DNA from: an uncultured Dermabacteraceae bacterium
GTDB taxonomy: Bacteria; Actinomycetota; Actinomycetes; Actinomycetales; Dermabacteraceae
NCBI GenBank assembly: GCA_946223075.1
Contig: CAMILZ010000019.1
Coordinates: 1-48,664, forward strand
Length of the DNA: 48,664 bases
Direction: 5' to 3'
Every line of letters starts with the position of its first letter. Position 1 is the stretch's first letter. Below the pieces are notes generated by a model. It had not been told where the DNA came from, ran no database searches, and was given only the letters and a program-made list of their open reading frames with translations. Made by a program: the position numbers and the translations under genes. Shown piece by piece: positions 8,038 through 15,534 of this stretch.

Positions 8038-9057
8038 ATGAGTGTGACAGAAGCCGCCCCACCGGCGGAGCGGAGAAGGCCCGCGAGCGGAACCTCGCTC
8101 GCGGGCCCTCGACGCAACCGCATCGCCCTGATCGTCGCTCTCTTCGCGACCCTCGCCCTTCTCGTGCTCTCACTTTTCGTGGGCGTCTACGACATCACGG
8201 GTGGCGATCGTGGATGGGACATCTTCCTCATCACGCGCGTCCCACGAACGCTTGCGCTCGTGCTTTCGGGCAGCGCGATGGCGATGTGCGGCCTCATCAT
8301 GCAGCTGCTCACGCAAAACAAGTTCGTTGAGCCCTCCACGACGGGCACGACCGAGTGGGCGAGCCTCGGCCTCATAGCCGTGATGGTCCTCTTCCCTACG
8401 GCAGGGCTCGTTCCCCGCATGGTCGGTGCGATCATCTTCGCGCTTATCGGCACCCTCGTATTTTTTGCGTTCCTCGAGCGCGTAAGCCTCAAGAATTCCC
8501 TGATCGTGCCGATCGTCGGCATCATGCTCGGTGCCGTCGTGGGCTCATTTACGACCTTCATCGCCCTCGAAACTGACACGCTCCAAAGCCTCGGCATCTG
8601 GTTCACCGGAAGCTTCACGGGCCTCGTGCGCGGCCGCTACGAGCTCTTATTCCTCGTTCTCCTCGTGCTCGTGGTGGCGTTCATCGTGGCGGATCGCTTT
8701 ACCGTTGCCGGCCTCGGCAAGGACGTCGCCACTAACGTGGGCCTCAACTACCGTGCCGTCGTGTTCCTCGGGGTTTTCCTCGTCGCGATCGCGACCGGCA
8801 TCGTCACCGTGATCGTGGGGCGCCTGCCCTTCCTCGGCCTCATCGTCCCGAATATCGTCTCGATGGTGCGCGGTGACGACCTGCGCTCGAACCTTCCGTG
8901 GGTCATGCTTCTCGGCATCTGGGTCGTCACCATCTGCGACCTCATCGCGCGCACGATCATCGCACCGTTCGAAATGCCCGTGAGCGTTGTTCTCGGCATT
9001 GTTGGCGCCGCCGTCTTCCTCGTTCTCGTCGTGAGGAGGAACCGCCGTGGCCGATAA
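8038..9057 (+). CDS. Iron-siderophore ABC transporter permease (FecCD family)
   Basis: The 339-residue FecCD/BtuC-type permease has about nine to ten hydrophobic helices after a short cytoplasmic tail. Typical features are PRTLALVLSGSAMAMCGLIMQ (residues about 70-90, split here at the family's conserved GxxLaxsGaxmQ segment) and GRLPFLGLIVPNIVSMVRGDD near the C-terminus, the loop that contacts the ATPase. It forms half of the membrane channel. The ATG at 8038 has AAAGGA 5 nt upstream. It follows the binding protein by 15 bp and overlaps the next permease by 11 bp. The gene set matches the Bacillus yclNOPQ content, with the binding protein first instead of last. Confidence 0.9.
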   Translation: MSVTEAAPPAERRRPASGTSLAGPRRNRIALIVALFATLALLVLSLFVGVYDITGGDRGWDIFLITRVPRTLALVLSGSAMAMCGLIMQLLTQNKFVEPSTTGTTEWASLGLIAVMVLFPTAGLVPRMVGAIIFALIGTLVFFAFLERVSLKNSLIVPIVGIMLGAVVGSFTTFIALETDTLQSLGIWFTGSFTGLVRGRYELLFLVLLVLVVAFIVADRFTVAGLGKDVATNVGLNYRAVVFLGVFLVAIATGIVTVIVGRLPFLGLIVPNIVSMVRGDDLRSNLPWVMLLGIWVVTICDLIARTIIAPFEMPVSVVLGIVGAAVFLVLVVRRNRRGR

Positions 9058-10228
9058 GCGCGAAAAGACCGAGCTGCGGCCGAGCCCGGCAACGCTCAAG
9101 GATCCCTCACTCGCGACCGTGACCGATATCCGCGAAGTCGAGAAGGCACAGGACCACCGCGAAGAAGGGGGCCTCCCGAATCTGCTGGCAACCGTCGGAC
9201 CCGCGCGCGTGAGCGCGTGTGCACCCGAGCGCCACTCCGGGGCCTTCGTGACTCCTCGCTCCCGCACCCGATACGTGCTTCTCCTCGCGGCCCTCGCTGT
9301 CATCGGCGTGCTCACCACCACCGGCATCATGGCGTGGAACAACCCCCTCCCCTTCGGAAGTGAGGGATTTTGGCGAATTGCCTCGATGCGCGCGAGCTCG
9401 ATCGTCGTCATCGCGGTCGTCGTCACGTGCCAGGCATTCGCAACGATCGCGTTTCAAACCGCGACCGCGAACCGCATCATTACACCGTCAATCATGGGGT
9501 TTGAATCCCTCTACGTGCTCTTGCAAACGTCCGCCGTGTTCTTCCTCGGTGCTGCCGGCATCACGCACTTCACCGGCATCGGGCAGTTCTTCCTCCAAGC
9601 CGCGCTCATGGTGGCGTTTTCGGGGCTCCTATACGGCTGGCTTCTCAACTCGAAAACCGGAAACATTCACGTCATGCTCCTCGTGGGCATCATTCTCGGC
9701 GGCGGCCTCGGGTCGCTGTCGACCTTCATGCAGCGCCTGCTCGACCCGAGCGAGTTCGACATTCTCACCTCGCGCATGTTCGGCAACATCTCCAACGCCG
9801 AGCTCGACTACCTGCCCTTCGTCATCCCGATCGTTGCCGTCACCGCGGGGCTTCTGTACGTCCTCTCGACCCGACTCAACGTGCTCGCGCTCGGCCGCGA
9901 AACCGCCACGAACCTCGGGATTCACCACAGGCGCGAGACGATCCTCGTGCTGCTTCTCGTGTCCGTGCTCATGTCGATGACGACCTCGCTCGTGGGCCCG
10001 ATGACCTTCCTCGGCTTCCTCATCGCTGCCCTCGCCTACCAGCTCACCGACACCTATGACCACCGTCTCCTCTTTCCTGCTGCGTGCCTTCTTGGTTACG
10101 ACGTCATGACACTCGCGTACTTCATCCTTCGCCACGTCTTCAACGCGCAGGGCGCGGTGACCGTCATCATCGAGCTCATCGGTGGACTCGCTTTCCTTCT
10201 CTTCATCCTCCGAAAGGGGCGCTTGTGA
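9047..10228 (+). CDS. Iron-siderophore ABC transporter permease (FecCD family), with long N-terminal tail
   Basis: This second FecCD permease has 393 residues, about 60 more than usual. The excess is a charged, hydrophilic N-terminal tail of roughly 80 residues before the first helix at LLLAALAVIGVLTTT. The rest is polytopic, with MTTSLVGPMTFLGFLIAALAYQ matching the ATPase coupling loop. It should pair with the preceding permease as a heterodimer. The GTG start at 9047 overlaps the previous gene by 11 bp and has GAGGA upstream. Starts further downstream within the tail cannot be excluded. Its TGA overlaps the GTG of the ATPase gene. Confidence 0.88.
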   Translation: MADKREKTELRPSPATLKDPSLATVTDIREVEKAQDHREEGGLPNLLATVGPARVSACAPERHSGAFVTPRSRTRYVLLLAALAVIGVLTTTGIMAWNNPLPFGSEGFWRIASMRASSIVVIAVVVTCQAFATIAFQTATANRIITPSIMGFESLYVLLQTSAVFFLGAAGITHFTGIGQFFLQAALMVAFSGLLYGWLLNSKTGNIHVMLLVGIILGGGLGSLSTFMQRLLDPSEFDILTSRMFGNISNAELDYLPFVIPIVAVTAGLLYVLSTRLNVLALGRETATNLGIHHRRETILVLLLVSVLMSMTTSLVGPMTFLGFLIAALAYQLTDTYDHRLLFPAACLLGYDVMTLAYFILRHVFNAQGAVTVIIELIGGLAFLLFILRKGRL

Positions 10229-10977
10229 TCCGCATCGAGAACCTCACGAAACGCTACGGCCAGGGCGTACAAATCGGCCCTGTGAACGCCGAGATTCCAA
10301 GCGGCCTCACCGCGCTGGTCGGCCCGAATGGCGCGGGCAAGTCCACCCTTCTGACGATGATGGGCAGGCTGCTCGAGCCAGATTCGGGCACGATCACGAT
10401 CGATGGTCGCGACATGGCATCGATGCCCTCGCGCGAGGTCTCCACGATGCTCGCGATTCTCCGCCAGGAAAATCATTTCGTCACACGCCTCACCGTGCGT
10501 CAGCTCGTGGCCTTTGGACGCTTCCCGTACTCGCGCGGGCGCCTCACCGAAAAGGACGAACGCATCGTCTCCGAGGCCATCGATTTCGTGAACCTCACGC
10601 CGCTCGAGAACCGCTTCCTCGACGAGCTTTCGGGTGGCCAGCGTCAGCGCGCCTACGTGGCCATGGTGCTCGCGCAGGACACGGAGTATCTCTTGCTCGA
10701 TGAGCCACTTAACAATCTCGACATGCAGCACAGCGTGCAGATGATGAAGCAGCTTCGTCGCGCGAGCGACGAACTCGGGCGCACGGTCGTGATTGTCGTG
10801 CACGACATCAATTTCGCGGCGCACTACGCCGATCACATCATCGCGATGAACGACGGCAAGGTCACGGTTCAGGGCTCCCCTACCGAGATCGTGTGCGGCG
10901 AGACGCTCTCCCGCGTGTTCAAGACCGATGTCGATGTCGTCGATGGCCCGCGCGGACCACTCGCGGTGTACTTCTAA
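10225..10977 (+). CDS. Iron-siderophore ABC transporter ATP-binding protein
   Basis: The 250-residue ATPase has Walker A GPNGAGKST (33-41), signature LSGGQ (135-139), Walker B LLLDEP (156-161), the D-loop NNLD and switch His in VVHDIN. It is of the FepC/FhuC type and powers ferric siderophore import through the two upstream permeases. GTG at 10225 is chosen because it overlaps the permease stop (GTGA) and starts at the family N-terminus IRIENLTKRYGQG. The longer open frame upstream lies inside the permease gene. It is the last gene of the iron-regulated operon. No strong terminator follows on the plus strand. Confidence 0.93.
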   Translation: MIRIENLTKRYGQGVQIGPVNAEIPSGLTALVGPNGAGKSTLLTMMGRLLEPDSGTITIDGRDMASMPSREVSTMLAILRQENHFVTRLTVRQLVAFGRFPYSRGRLTEKDERIVSEAIDFVNLTPLENRFLDELSGGQRQRAYVAMVLAQDTEYLLLDEPLNNLDMQHSVQMMKQLRRASDELGRTVVIVVHDINFAAHYADHIIAMNDGKVTVQGSPTEIVCGETLSRVFKTDVDVVDGPRGPLAVYF

Positions 10978-11020
10978 CCGCGCATTGCACCGCCCTGGAC
11001 CCGCTCTGGGAAAGGTGGAG

Positions 11021-11040
11021 AAAACGGGTGGGGCACGCCC
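11021..11040 (-). terminator. Weak intrinsic terminator candidate after the MFS gene
   Basis: Read on the minus strand, GGGCG-TGCCC-CACCC forms a 5-bp stem with one G-U pair and runs directly into GTTTTC. It lies 60 bp downstream of the MFS gene stop, between convergent genes. The stem is short, so the call is tentative. Confidence 0.35.
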
Positions 11041-11099
11041 AAAATCAAGGCGCGCAACGCGGTAATCTCCACCGTGAAGGGGGAAGGTCCGACGGTTGC

Positions 11100-12473
11100 T
11101 CAGACCGCCTCGATGCCGAGATTTTTCGCGGCGCGAGCCCTCACGCGCGAGCGATGCACGCGCATCGCCACAAGCCCGCCAACAGCGACGACGAGGCCGA
11201 TGAGCCCCGCCGAGAAGAACGCGGCGCCTGCTCCACCGATATCGATCACGATGCCCACGAGGGGGCTGCCGAGGCTCGAGCCGATCGTCATGGCGCTTCC
11301 GTGCCAGCCCATGGCCTCACCGCGCGCAATCTCGGGGACGCGACGCGAGATCGCTTCGCCGGTGGAGGCGATGCTCGGCGCAACACCGAGACCGGAGATG
11401 AAGCACAGAATGAAGGCGGTGGGGATGTTCGTGACGAGTGCGATCGGCATCGTCACGATCGAGAGGCCAAAGAGCACCCACAGCGGGTGAATGTCGTTAT
11501 TCATCGCGCCATACGCAAGCCCGCCCACAGCGCTCCCGAGACACCAGATAGCGATGACGGGGCCGATGAAGTCCTTGTGCCCGAGGCCTTCCATGAGCGC
11601 GACGATGCCGAGGTCACCCGCCACGAGAATGATGCTGCCTACCGCGGTCGCGATGAGAATGGCCATGCCGCCGAGTGAGAGGAGCTGCTTCCTTGCGAGG
11701 GCGCGGGCCTCGTCGTTGGCGAGAGAGGGCTCCGCGGCACTTCCGTCGAGGTCCGCTTGCGTGAGCGCCATCATCTGGCCCGTCTGGGTGTTCTCAAACG
11801 CGATGCGCTCGGCCACGGCGGCCGGGGAACGTTCGAGACCGCTTTCGGCGACTTCGAGCGGCTCGGGGATACGGGCGGGAAGCACGATGTCGCTACTCGA
11901 GAGGGGTGGGTCGACGAGCATGAGGCCGATGCCGGCGACGACGACGGCGGCGCCGATCACCCACATCGCGACGTGCGAGCCCCACGTGAACACGAGAAGC
12001 GTGCCCGCGGCGGGACCGAGCATGAACACGAACTCGGTGATGACCGAGTCGAGCGCGAACGCGGATTTACGCATCTTCGCGGGGGTTACGACCGAGAGCG
12101 ACGTGCGGACGATCGAGAAAACCGGAATCGAGAAGAGCCCCGCGACGAAAACCGCGGGGAGAAGAATCGCGAAAGGTAAAAACGGCGCGATCGCCCAGAA
12201 CACGAGGTTCACGATGATCGGCGGGATGAGAGTTCTCTTGAGGCCTTTCGTGTCCATGAGGCGCCCGCGCCAGGGCGCGGAGATCGCCGCACCGAGGGTC
12301 GAAGACGTCACGACGAAGCCAGCCATCATGTAGTTCTGGCCGAGGCTCATGACGGTGTGGAGGGTCAGCACGAGCCCCGTTGCCGAGAACGGGAAGCGCG
12401 CGAGGAACCCGAGAAGATAGATGGACGGTGCCTTGGGGATCTGGAGCACGTCGCGGTAAACGGAAAGAGCCAC
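11100..12473 (-). CDS. MFS transporter of unknown substrate
   Basis: The 457-residue protein has about twelve hydrophobic helices and an MFS-like loop between helices 2 and 3 (APWRGRLMDTKGLKR). A long hydrophilic central loop of about 80 residues (near 210-290), rich in Glu and Ala, separates the two halves. The pattern fits small-molecule efflux permeases. It is the last gene of the minus-strand group headed by the unidentified protein at 14979, 9 bp after the SseB-domain gene. It ends convergent to the siderophore operon, but nothing links it to iron. The GTG at 12473 has a poor ribosome binding site, so coupling to the upstream gene is likely. Confidence 0.82.
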   Translation of the reverse strand: MALSVYRDVLQIPKAPSIYLLGFLARFPFSATGLVLTLHTVMSLGQNYMMAGFVVTSSTLGAAISAPWRGRLMDTKGLKRTLIPPIIVNLVFWAIAPFLPFAILLPAVFVAGLFSIPVFSIVRTSLSVVTPAKMRKSAFALDSVITEFVFMLGPAAGTLLVFTWGSHVAMWVIGAAVVVAGIGLMLVDPPLSSSDIVLPARIPEPLEVAESGLERSPAAVAERIAFENTQTGQMMALTQADLDGSAAEPSLANDEARALARKQLLSLGGMAILIATAVGSIILVAGDLGIVALMEGLGHKDFIGPVIAIWCLGSAVGGLAYGAMNNDIHPLWVLFGLSIVTMPIALVTNIPTAFILCFISGLGVAPSIASTGEAISRRVPEIARGEAMGWHGSAMTIGSSLGSPLVGIVIDIGGAGAAFFSAGLIGLVVAVGGLVAMRVHRSRVRARAAKNLGIEAV

Positions 12474-12482
12474 CTTGAAATC

Positions 12483-13292
12483 CTATCGCCGGGTCGAGGT
12501 CACGGTGATCTTCAGCGAGCTCACGCGCTCCGCGACGACCCGGGAGTGGGCGAGAAAAGTCTGCACTCGACTCATGAGGGCATCGAGCGCTTGTCGATCG
12601 AGCCCGGGGGTCAGGGCGAGCCTCAATTCGAGCTCACGCTCCTCCCCCGGAAGCGCTTCGGCGCCCTCGAGGCCGTCGACCGCGTGGACGAGCGCCGCGA
12701 TTTCACTTCGCACAAGGTCGTCGTTGTGCGGTGCGCGCCAGGGCCGTCCCTGCGCGAGGGCCCACAGCGCCGAGCGGCGCAGCACGAGCGGAGTTCCTTC
12801 GCGTCCAAGATCAACCGCGAGACACGTGCACCCCTCGGCGACGGCCGACTGCGCGGCTTGCTCGAGCACCATGGGAACGGGACGCGCTTCGGGGCTCCAC
12901 GTGGAGAGCGCCGCGACGTTTGTGAAAACGGGGAGAGCGACCTGCCCATCTCGCAGCTGAAGTTTGACCATGGCCATGTCGGAGGCGTTATCGGCGTGCA
13001 GCCCGCTTTGGGTCTCGGCGGTGTCGGTCGCAATCGCCTGGATGGGGATGAGAACGCGTGTGCCCGCAAGCGCCGCCACGAGGTTTTCGCGCGAGGGATC
13101 CTCGCCCGCATCGAGGGCATCGAGCGCCGCCGCGACCCCCTCGGCCCTCTGCCCCACGTCGCCCGGGAAGTGGGAGGGCGTGAGATCTCGCCCGTGCCAC
13201 GGCGTTCCCGCGGTGTCGGAGAGCTGATCTTTTGCCGCAAAGTGCGCGGGGAGCGTCCGTGCGACTTTCGGGTCCTGTTTGCGCAGGCTCAT
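12483..13292 (-). CDS. SseB-domain protein
   Basis: The 269-residue soluble protein has an SseB-like N-terminal domain: TRVLIPIQAIATD, then DMAMVKLQLRDGQVALPVFTNVAALSTW, and a segment with AVDLGREGTPLVLRR. The family is poorly understood; the name comes from enterobacterial SseB, and in actinobacteria such genes sit immediately after priA/hisA, exactly as here (ATGA overlap). The C-terminal portion (VDGLEGAEALPGEERELELRLAL) is shared by actinobacterial members. No catalytic motif, signal peptide or membrane segment is visible. I assign no function. Confidence 0.8.
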   Translation of the reverse strand: MSLRKQDPKVARTLPAHFAAKDQLSDTAGTPWHGRDLTPSHFPGDVGQRAEGVAAALDALDAGEDPSRENLVAALAGTRVLIPIQAIATDTAETQSGLHADNASDMAMVKLQLRDGQVALPVFTNVAALSTWSPEARPVPMVLEQAAQSAVAEGCTCLAVDLGREGTPLVLRRSALWALAQGRPWRAPHNDDLVRSEIAALVHAVDGLEGAEALPGEERELELRLALTPGLDRQALDALMSRVQTFLAHSRVVAERVSSLKITVTSTRR

Positions 13293-14056
13293 GGTGTCCT
13301 TTCCGACGGTGGTTGCCCCGCGTGCATTGCCGCCACGTTTCGCACTCGCTCGAGCGCCTCGGGGAGTGTGAAGCGGCCGTCGAGGAGGGCGCGGCCCACG
13401 ATTGCACCGCGCACGCGCGTGCGGCCGGCGAGTCGGGCGAGGGCTTCGATATCGTCGAGGCTCGCCGCGCCTCCTGACGCGAGAATCTCGGCGGAACTGA
13501 TGCTCGACACGTGCTCGAGGAGAGCGAGGGGCGGCCCCGCGAGCGCACCGTCACGCTCGATCTCGGTCACGATGAGACGTGCACAGCCCGCGTCGCGAAG
13601 AAACGCGAGGGTGGAGTCAAGTTCCCCGACCGGCTCCTTGCGCCCGCGCGGATGAATCGATGTAAGGCGAACGTCAACGCACACGGCGATTCGATCGCCG
13701 TGCGTGCGGATCGCCTCGCGCACAAAGTCGCGGTCGGCGAGCGCTGCGGCGGAAATATTCACGCGAGCACACTCGCTCGCGAGGGCGACGGCAAGGGCTT
13801 CCCCGGAATCGATACCGCCCGAATACTGGGTGCGCACCCCGAGGGCGTGGGCCTCGCGCACAAGTGCGGCAAGCTGTGCATCGTTCATGCCGCGTCCAAA
13901 GGCACGATCGAGGTCGGCGAGGTGAAGCCATGAAGCACCGCCGCGCGCGAAGGTCCGCACGATGTCGAGCGGGTCCGTGCTCGCGCCGCCGCGCGGTGCG
14001 CGCGCGAGGGTACCTCCCGCGATATCGACCGCGGGAAAAAGGTCAAACCGGGGCAT
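13289..14056 (-). CDS. priA: Phosphoribosyl isomerase PriA/HisA
   Basis: The 255-residue (beta/alpha)8 barrel catalyses the Amadori isomerisation of ProFAR in histidine synthesis. In actinobacteria lacking trpF the same protein often also isomerises PRA in tryptophan synthesis. Visible elements are FPAVDIAGG with catalytic Asp11, the first phosphate loop SGGID (79-83), TEIERDG with the second acid Asp169, and the second phosphate loop SGGAAS with GAIVGRALLDG. The protein aligns with PriA along its length. No other his or trp gene is in the window, so dual activity cannot be tested here. The ATG overlaps nothing upstream (9 bp gap), and the stop overlaps the SseB-domain gene. Confidence 0.9.
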   Translation of the reverse strand: MPRFDLFPAVDIAGGTLARAPRGGASTDPLDIVRTFARGGASWLHLADLDRAFGRGMNDAQLAALVREAHALGVRTQYSGGIDSGEALAVALASECARVNISAAALADRDFVREAIRTHGDRIAVCVDVRLTSIHPRGRKEPVGELDSTLAFLRDAGCARLIVTEIERDGALAGPPLALLEHVSSISSAEILASGGAASLDDIEALARLAGRTRVRGAIVGRALLDGRFTLPEALERVRNVAAMHAGQPPSERTP

Positions 14057-14065
14057 GTTTTTGGC

Positions 14066-14224
14066 CTAGCCCATCCGGATACGCCAGTAGGCAACGAGGA
14101 CGCACGCGAGCCCCGTCACCGCGAGCGCAATAATCGCGAGCAGCGGCTTCTTCTGCTTGGCAAACGAGTAAGCGCCACCGAGGAGGATGCCGCCCGCGGC
14201 GAGCATGATGAAAGCGAGGATCAC
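14066..14224 (-). CDS. Small two-helix membrane protein, unknown function
   Basis: A 52-residue protein with two hydrophobic segments, VILAFIMLAAGGILLGGAYSF and LLAIIALAVTGLACVLVAY, separated by a short basic turn (AKQKKP). The GTG at 14224 is chosen because it overlaps the upstream TGA as GTGA, the coupling pattern seen across this window; a GTG at 14248 would add eight polar residues. I do not recognise a family. It lies between an unidentified gene and priA on the same strand. Confidence 0.6.
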   Translation of the reverse strand: MILAFIMLAAGGILLGGAYSFAKQKKPLLAIIALAVTGLACVLVAYWRIRMG

Positions 14225-14979
14225 TTCCGTCGCCCGCCCGCGATCCACTTCATCGCCTCGAGGCGGCTGATACTCGAGGGGTCGTACGTCTCGTCGAGAT
14301 CTTCGAGAGCGTCAACGCCGAGCAAGAGATCCTCGACCTCGCCCGCGAGCGCACCGAGCACGAGCGCGGGGGACGTCTCCCCCTCGTTTCGCCCGGAGCG
14401 ATAGCGGCAGGCGATCATCCGGTCGCCACGGCGCCAAAACATCACGACGCCCTGGCGTTGAAGCCCGAGGGACGTGAGGCGCGCGAGCGTGTGCGCGTCC
14501 TCTTCGCTCACGTGTCCCGTGAGAATGGCGCCCGATTCCGCCTCGGCGGTCACGGCTCCCTCGGGGAACGGGGTGCGGTCATCCTCCGCGGCGAGTGCGA
14601 GGCGCACGACCCCCGCGAGGGCCTTCGCGGAGGCAAGCGGCGTCGCGACGATCGCGATCGGGGTTGGCGCCTTGGGGTCGTCGACGGGTGCGGTGTCGTT
14701 CAGTCCCGAAAGGTCGTCGGGAACAGCAAAGTCGTCGTCGGCGTGACCGGGGTGCCCGGGCGTAGGGCCCGTAAGCGACCCGGCACTTCCCGGCGTGTTC
14801 GGGCCCGTGGGCTTTCGCAAACTGCCGGGGACGGTATACCCCGTGGGAGGCTCCTCCCCCGAATCGAGAACCGAATCGTCAAGTTCGATCCCCTTCATCA
14901 TGGCCTCGAACTCGGCATCGATTTTCGCCTTGTCCGGATCGTTTTCGCCGTTGTCGCCTCGGTTGGGGGTCGCGGTCAT
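14221..14979 (-). CDS. Conserved-looking hypothetical protein with acidic N-terminal half
   Basis: This 252-residue protein is not recognised. Residues 1-110 are low-complexity, acidic and rich in Pro, Gly and Asp, probably disordered, with the repeated element PGSxGSLTGPTPG. Residues 120-250 look globular: ATPLASAKALAGVVRLALAAED, a Gly-rich segment, then LGLQRQGVVMFWRRGDRMIACRYRSG. No signal peptide or membrane helix is seen. The ATG at 14979 has GAAAGG about 8 nt upstream; the open frame continues 19 codons further without a better start. It heads the priA group and is divergent from the DUF3054 gene. Confidence 0.65.
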   Translation of the reverse strand: MTATPNRGDNGENDPDKAKIDAEFEAMMKGIELDDSVLDSGEEPPTGYTVPGSLRKPTGPNTPGSAGSLTGPTPGHPGHADDDFAVPDDLSGLNDTAPVDDPKAPTPIAIVATPLASAKALAGVVRLALAAEDDRTPFPEGAVTAEAESGAILTGHVSEEDAHTLARLTSLGLQRQGVVMFWRRGDRMIACRYRSGRNEGETSPALVLGALAGEVEDLLLGVDALEDLDETYDPSSISRLEAMKWIAGGRRK

Positions 14980-15039
14980 CGTGCGGGCCTTTCGTCGACG
15001 TCGGGGCACGGGTCCGTCACTCTCGTGGACCCTCACGTA

Positions 15040-15061
15040 ATTTTACGCCCCGCAAAGGGGC
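15040..15061 (-). promoter_or_regulatory. Candidate -10 element and small hairpin in the divergent intergenic region
   Basis: TAAAAT on the minus strand (15040-15045) would be a good -10 for the group starting at 14979, with about 50 nt of leader. A GCCCC-GCAAA-GGGGC hairpin (15047-15061) adjoins it upstream. No clear -35 is visible. Confidence 0.3.
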
Positions 15062-15073
15062 TAGGGTGGCGGG

Positions 15074-15463
15074 GTGAGAAACTACTACCGAGCCCTCGGG
15101 GCCGACGCCCTCCTTGTCCTGCTCTTTTCCTTCCTCGGCACGCTGAGCCACAACGGCGCGCTCACACTCGCGAACCTCGCGCGTGTTGCGTGGCCGTTCC
15201 TCGTGGGGCTTGTGCTCGCCCACCTCGTGCTTCGCGCGTGGCGTGTCGAGCCGTGGAGGCTGTGGCCTCACGGCGTGTTCATCGTCGCGATCACGGTCGT
15301 CGCCGCGATGCTCATCCGCACCCTCGTGGGCGATGGAACAGCGCTCCCCTTCGTCCTCGTGGCCTTCGCCGTCAACGCCCTCTTCCTTGTGGGCTGGCGC
15401 GCCATAGCCGGGATTGTGGCGCGGCGGAAGCGGGCAAGCGTCGGAACCGCCGATTCTTACTAG
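15074..15463 (+). CDS. DUF3054 family membrane protein
   Basis: The 129-residue protein has four predicted transmembrane helices and the DUF3054 pattern: LTLANLARVAWPFLVGL around residues 30-46, AWRVEPWRLWPHGVFIVAIT, and LFLVGWRA near the end, followed by a basic tail. Function is unknown; the family is confined mainly to actinobacteria and archaea. The GTG start gives the standard N-terminus. It stands alone on the plus strand between the priA group and dnaE. Confidence 0.8.
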   Translation: MRNYYRALGADALLVLLFSFLGTLSHNGALTLANLARVAWPFLVGLVLAHLVLRAWRVEPWRLWPHGVFIVAITVVAAMLIRTLVGDGTALPFVLVAFAVNALFLVGWRAIAGIVARRKRASVGTADSY

Positions 15464-15476
15464 GGCCGCGCGGCCC
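15463..15476. repeat. Perfect 14-bp palindrome between convergent genes
   Basis: GGGCCGCGCGGCCC starts at the last base of the DUF3054 stop codon. It could stall polymerase between the convergent DUF3054 and dnaE genes, but no T-tract follows on either strand, so it is not called a terminator. Confidence 0.4.
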
Positions 15477-15534
15477 GCACCCTCGCCCGGTGCACGCTCC
15501 CGCGCCTTGCCCCAGTGCAACCCCGCTTACACCC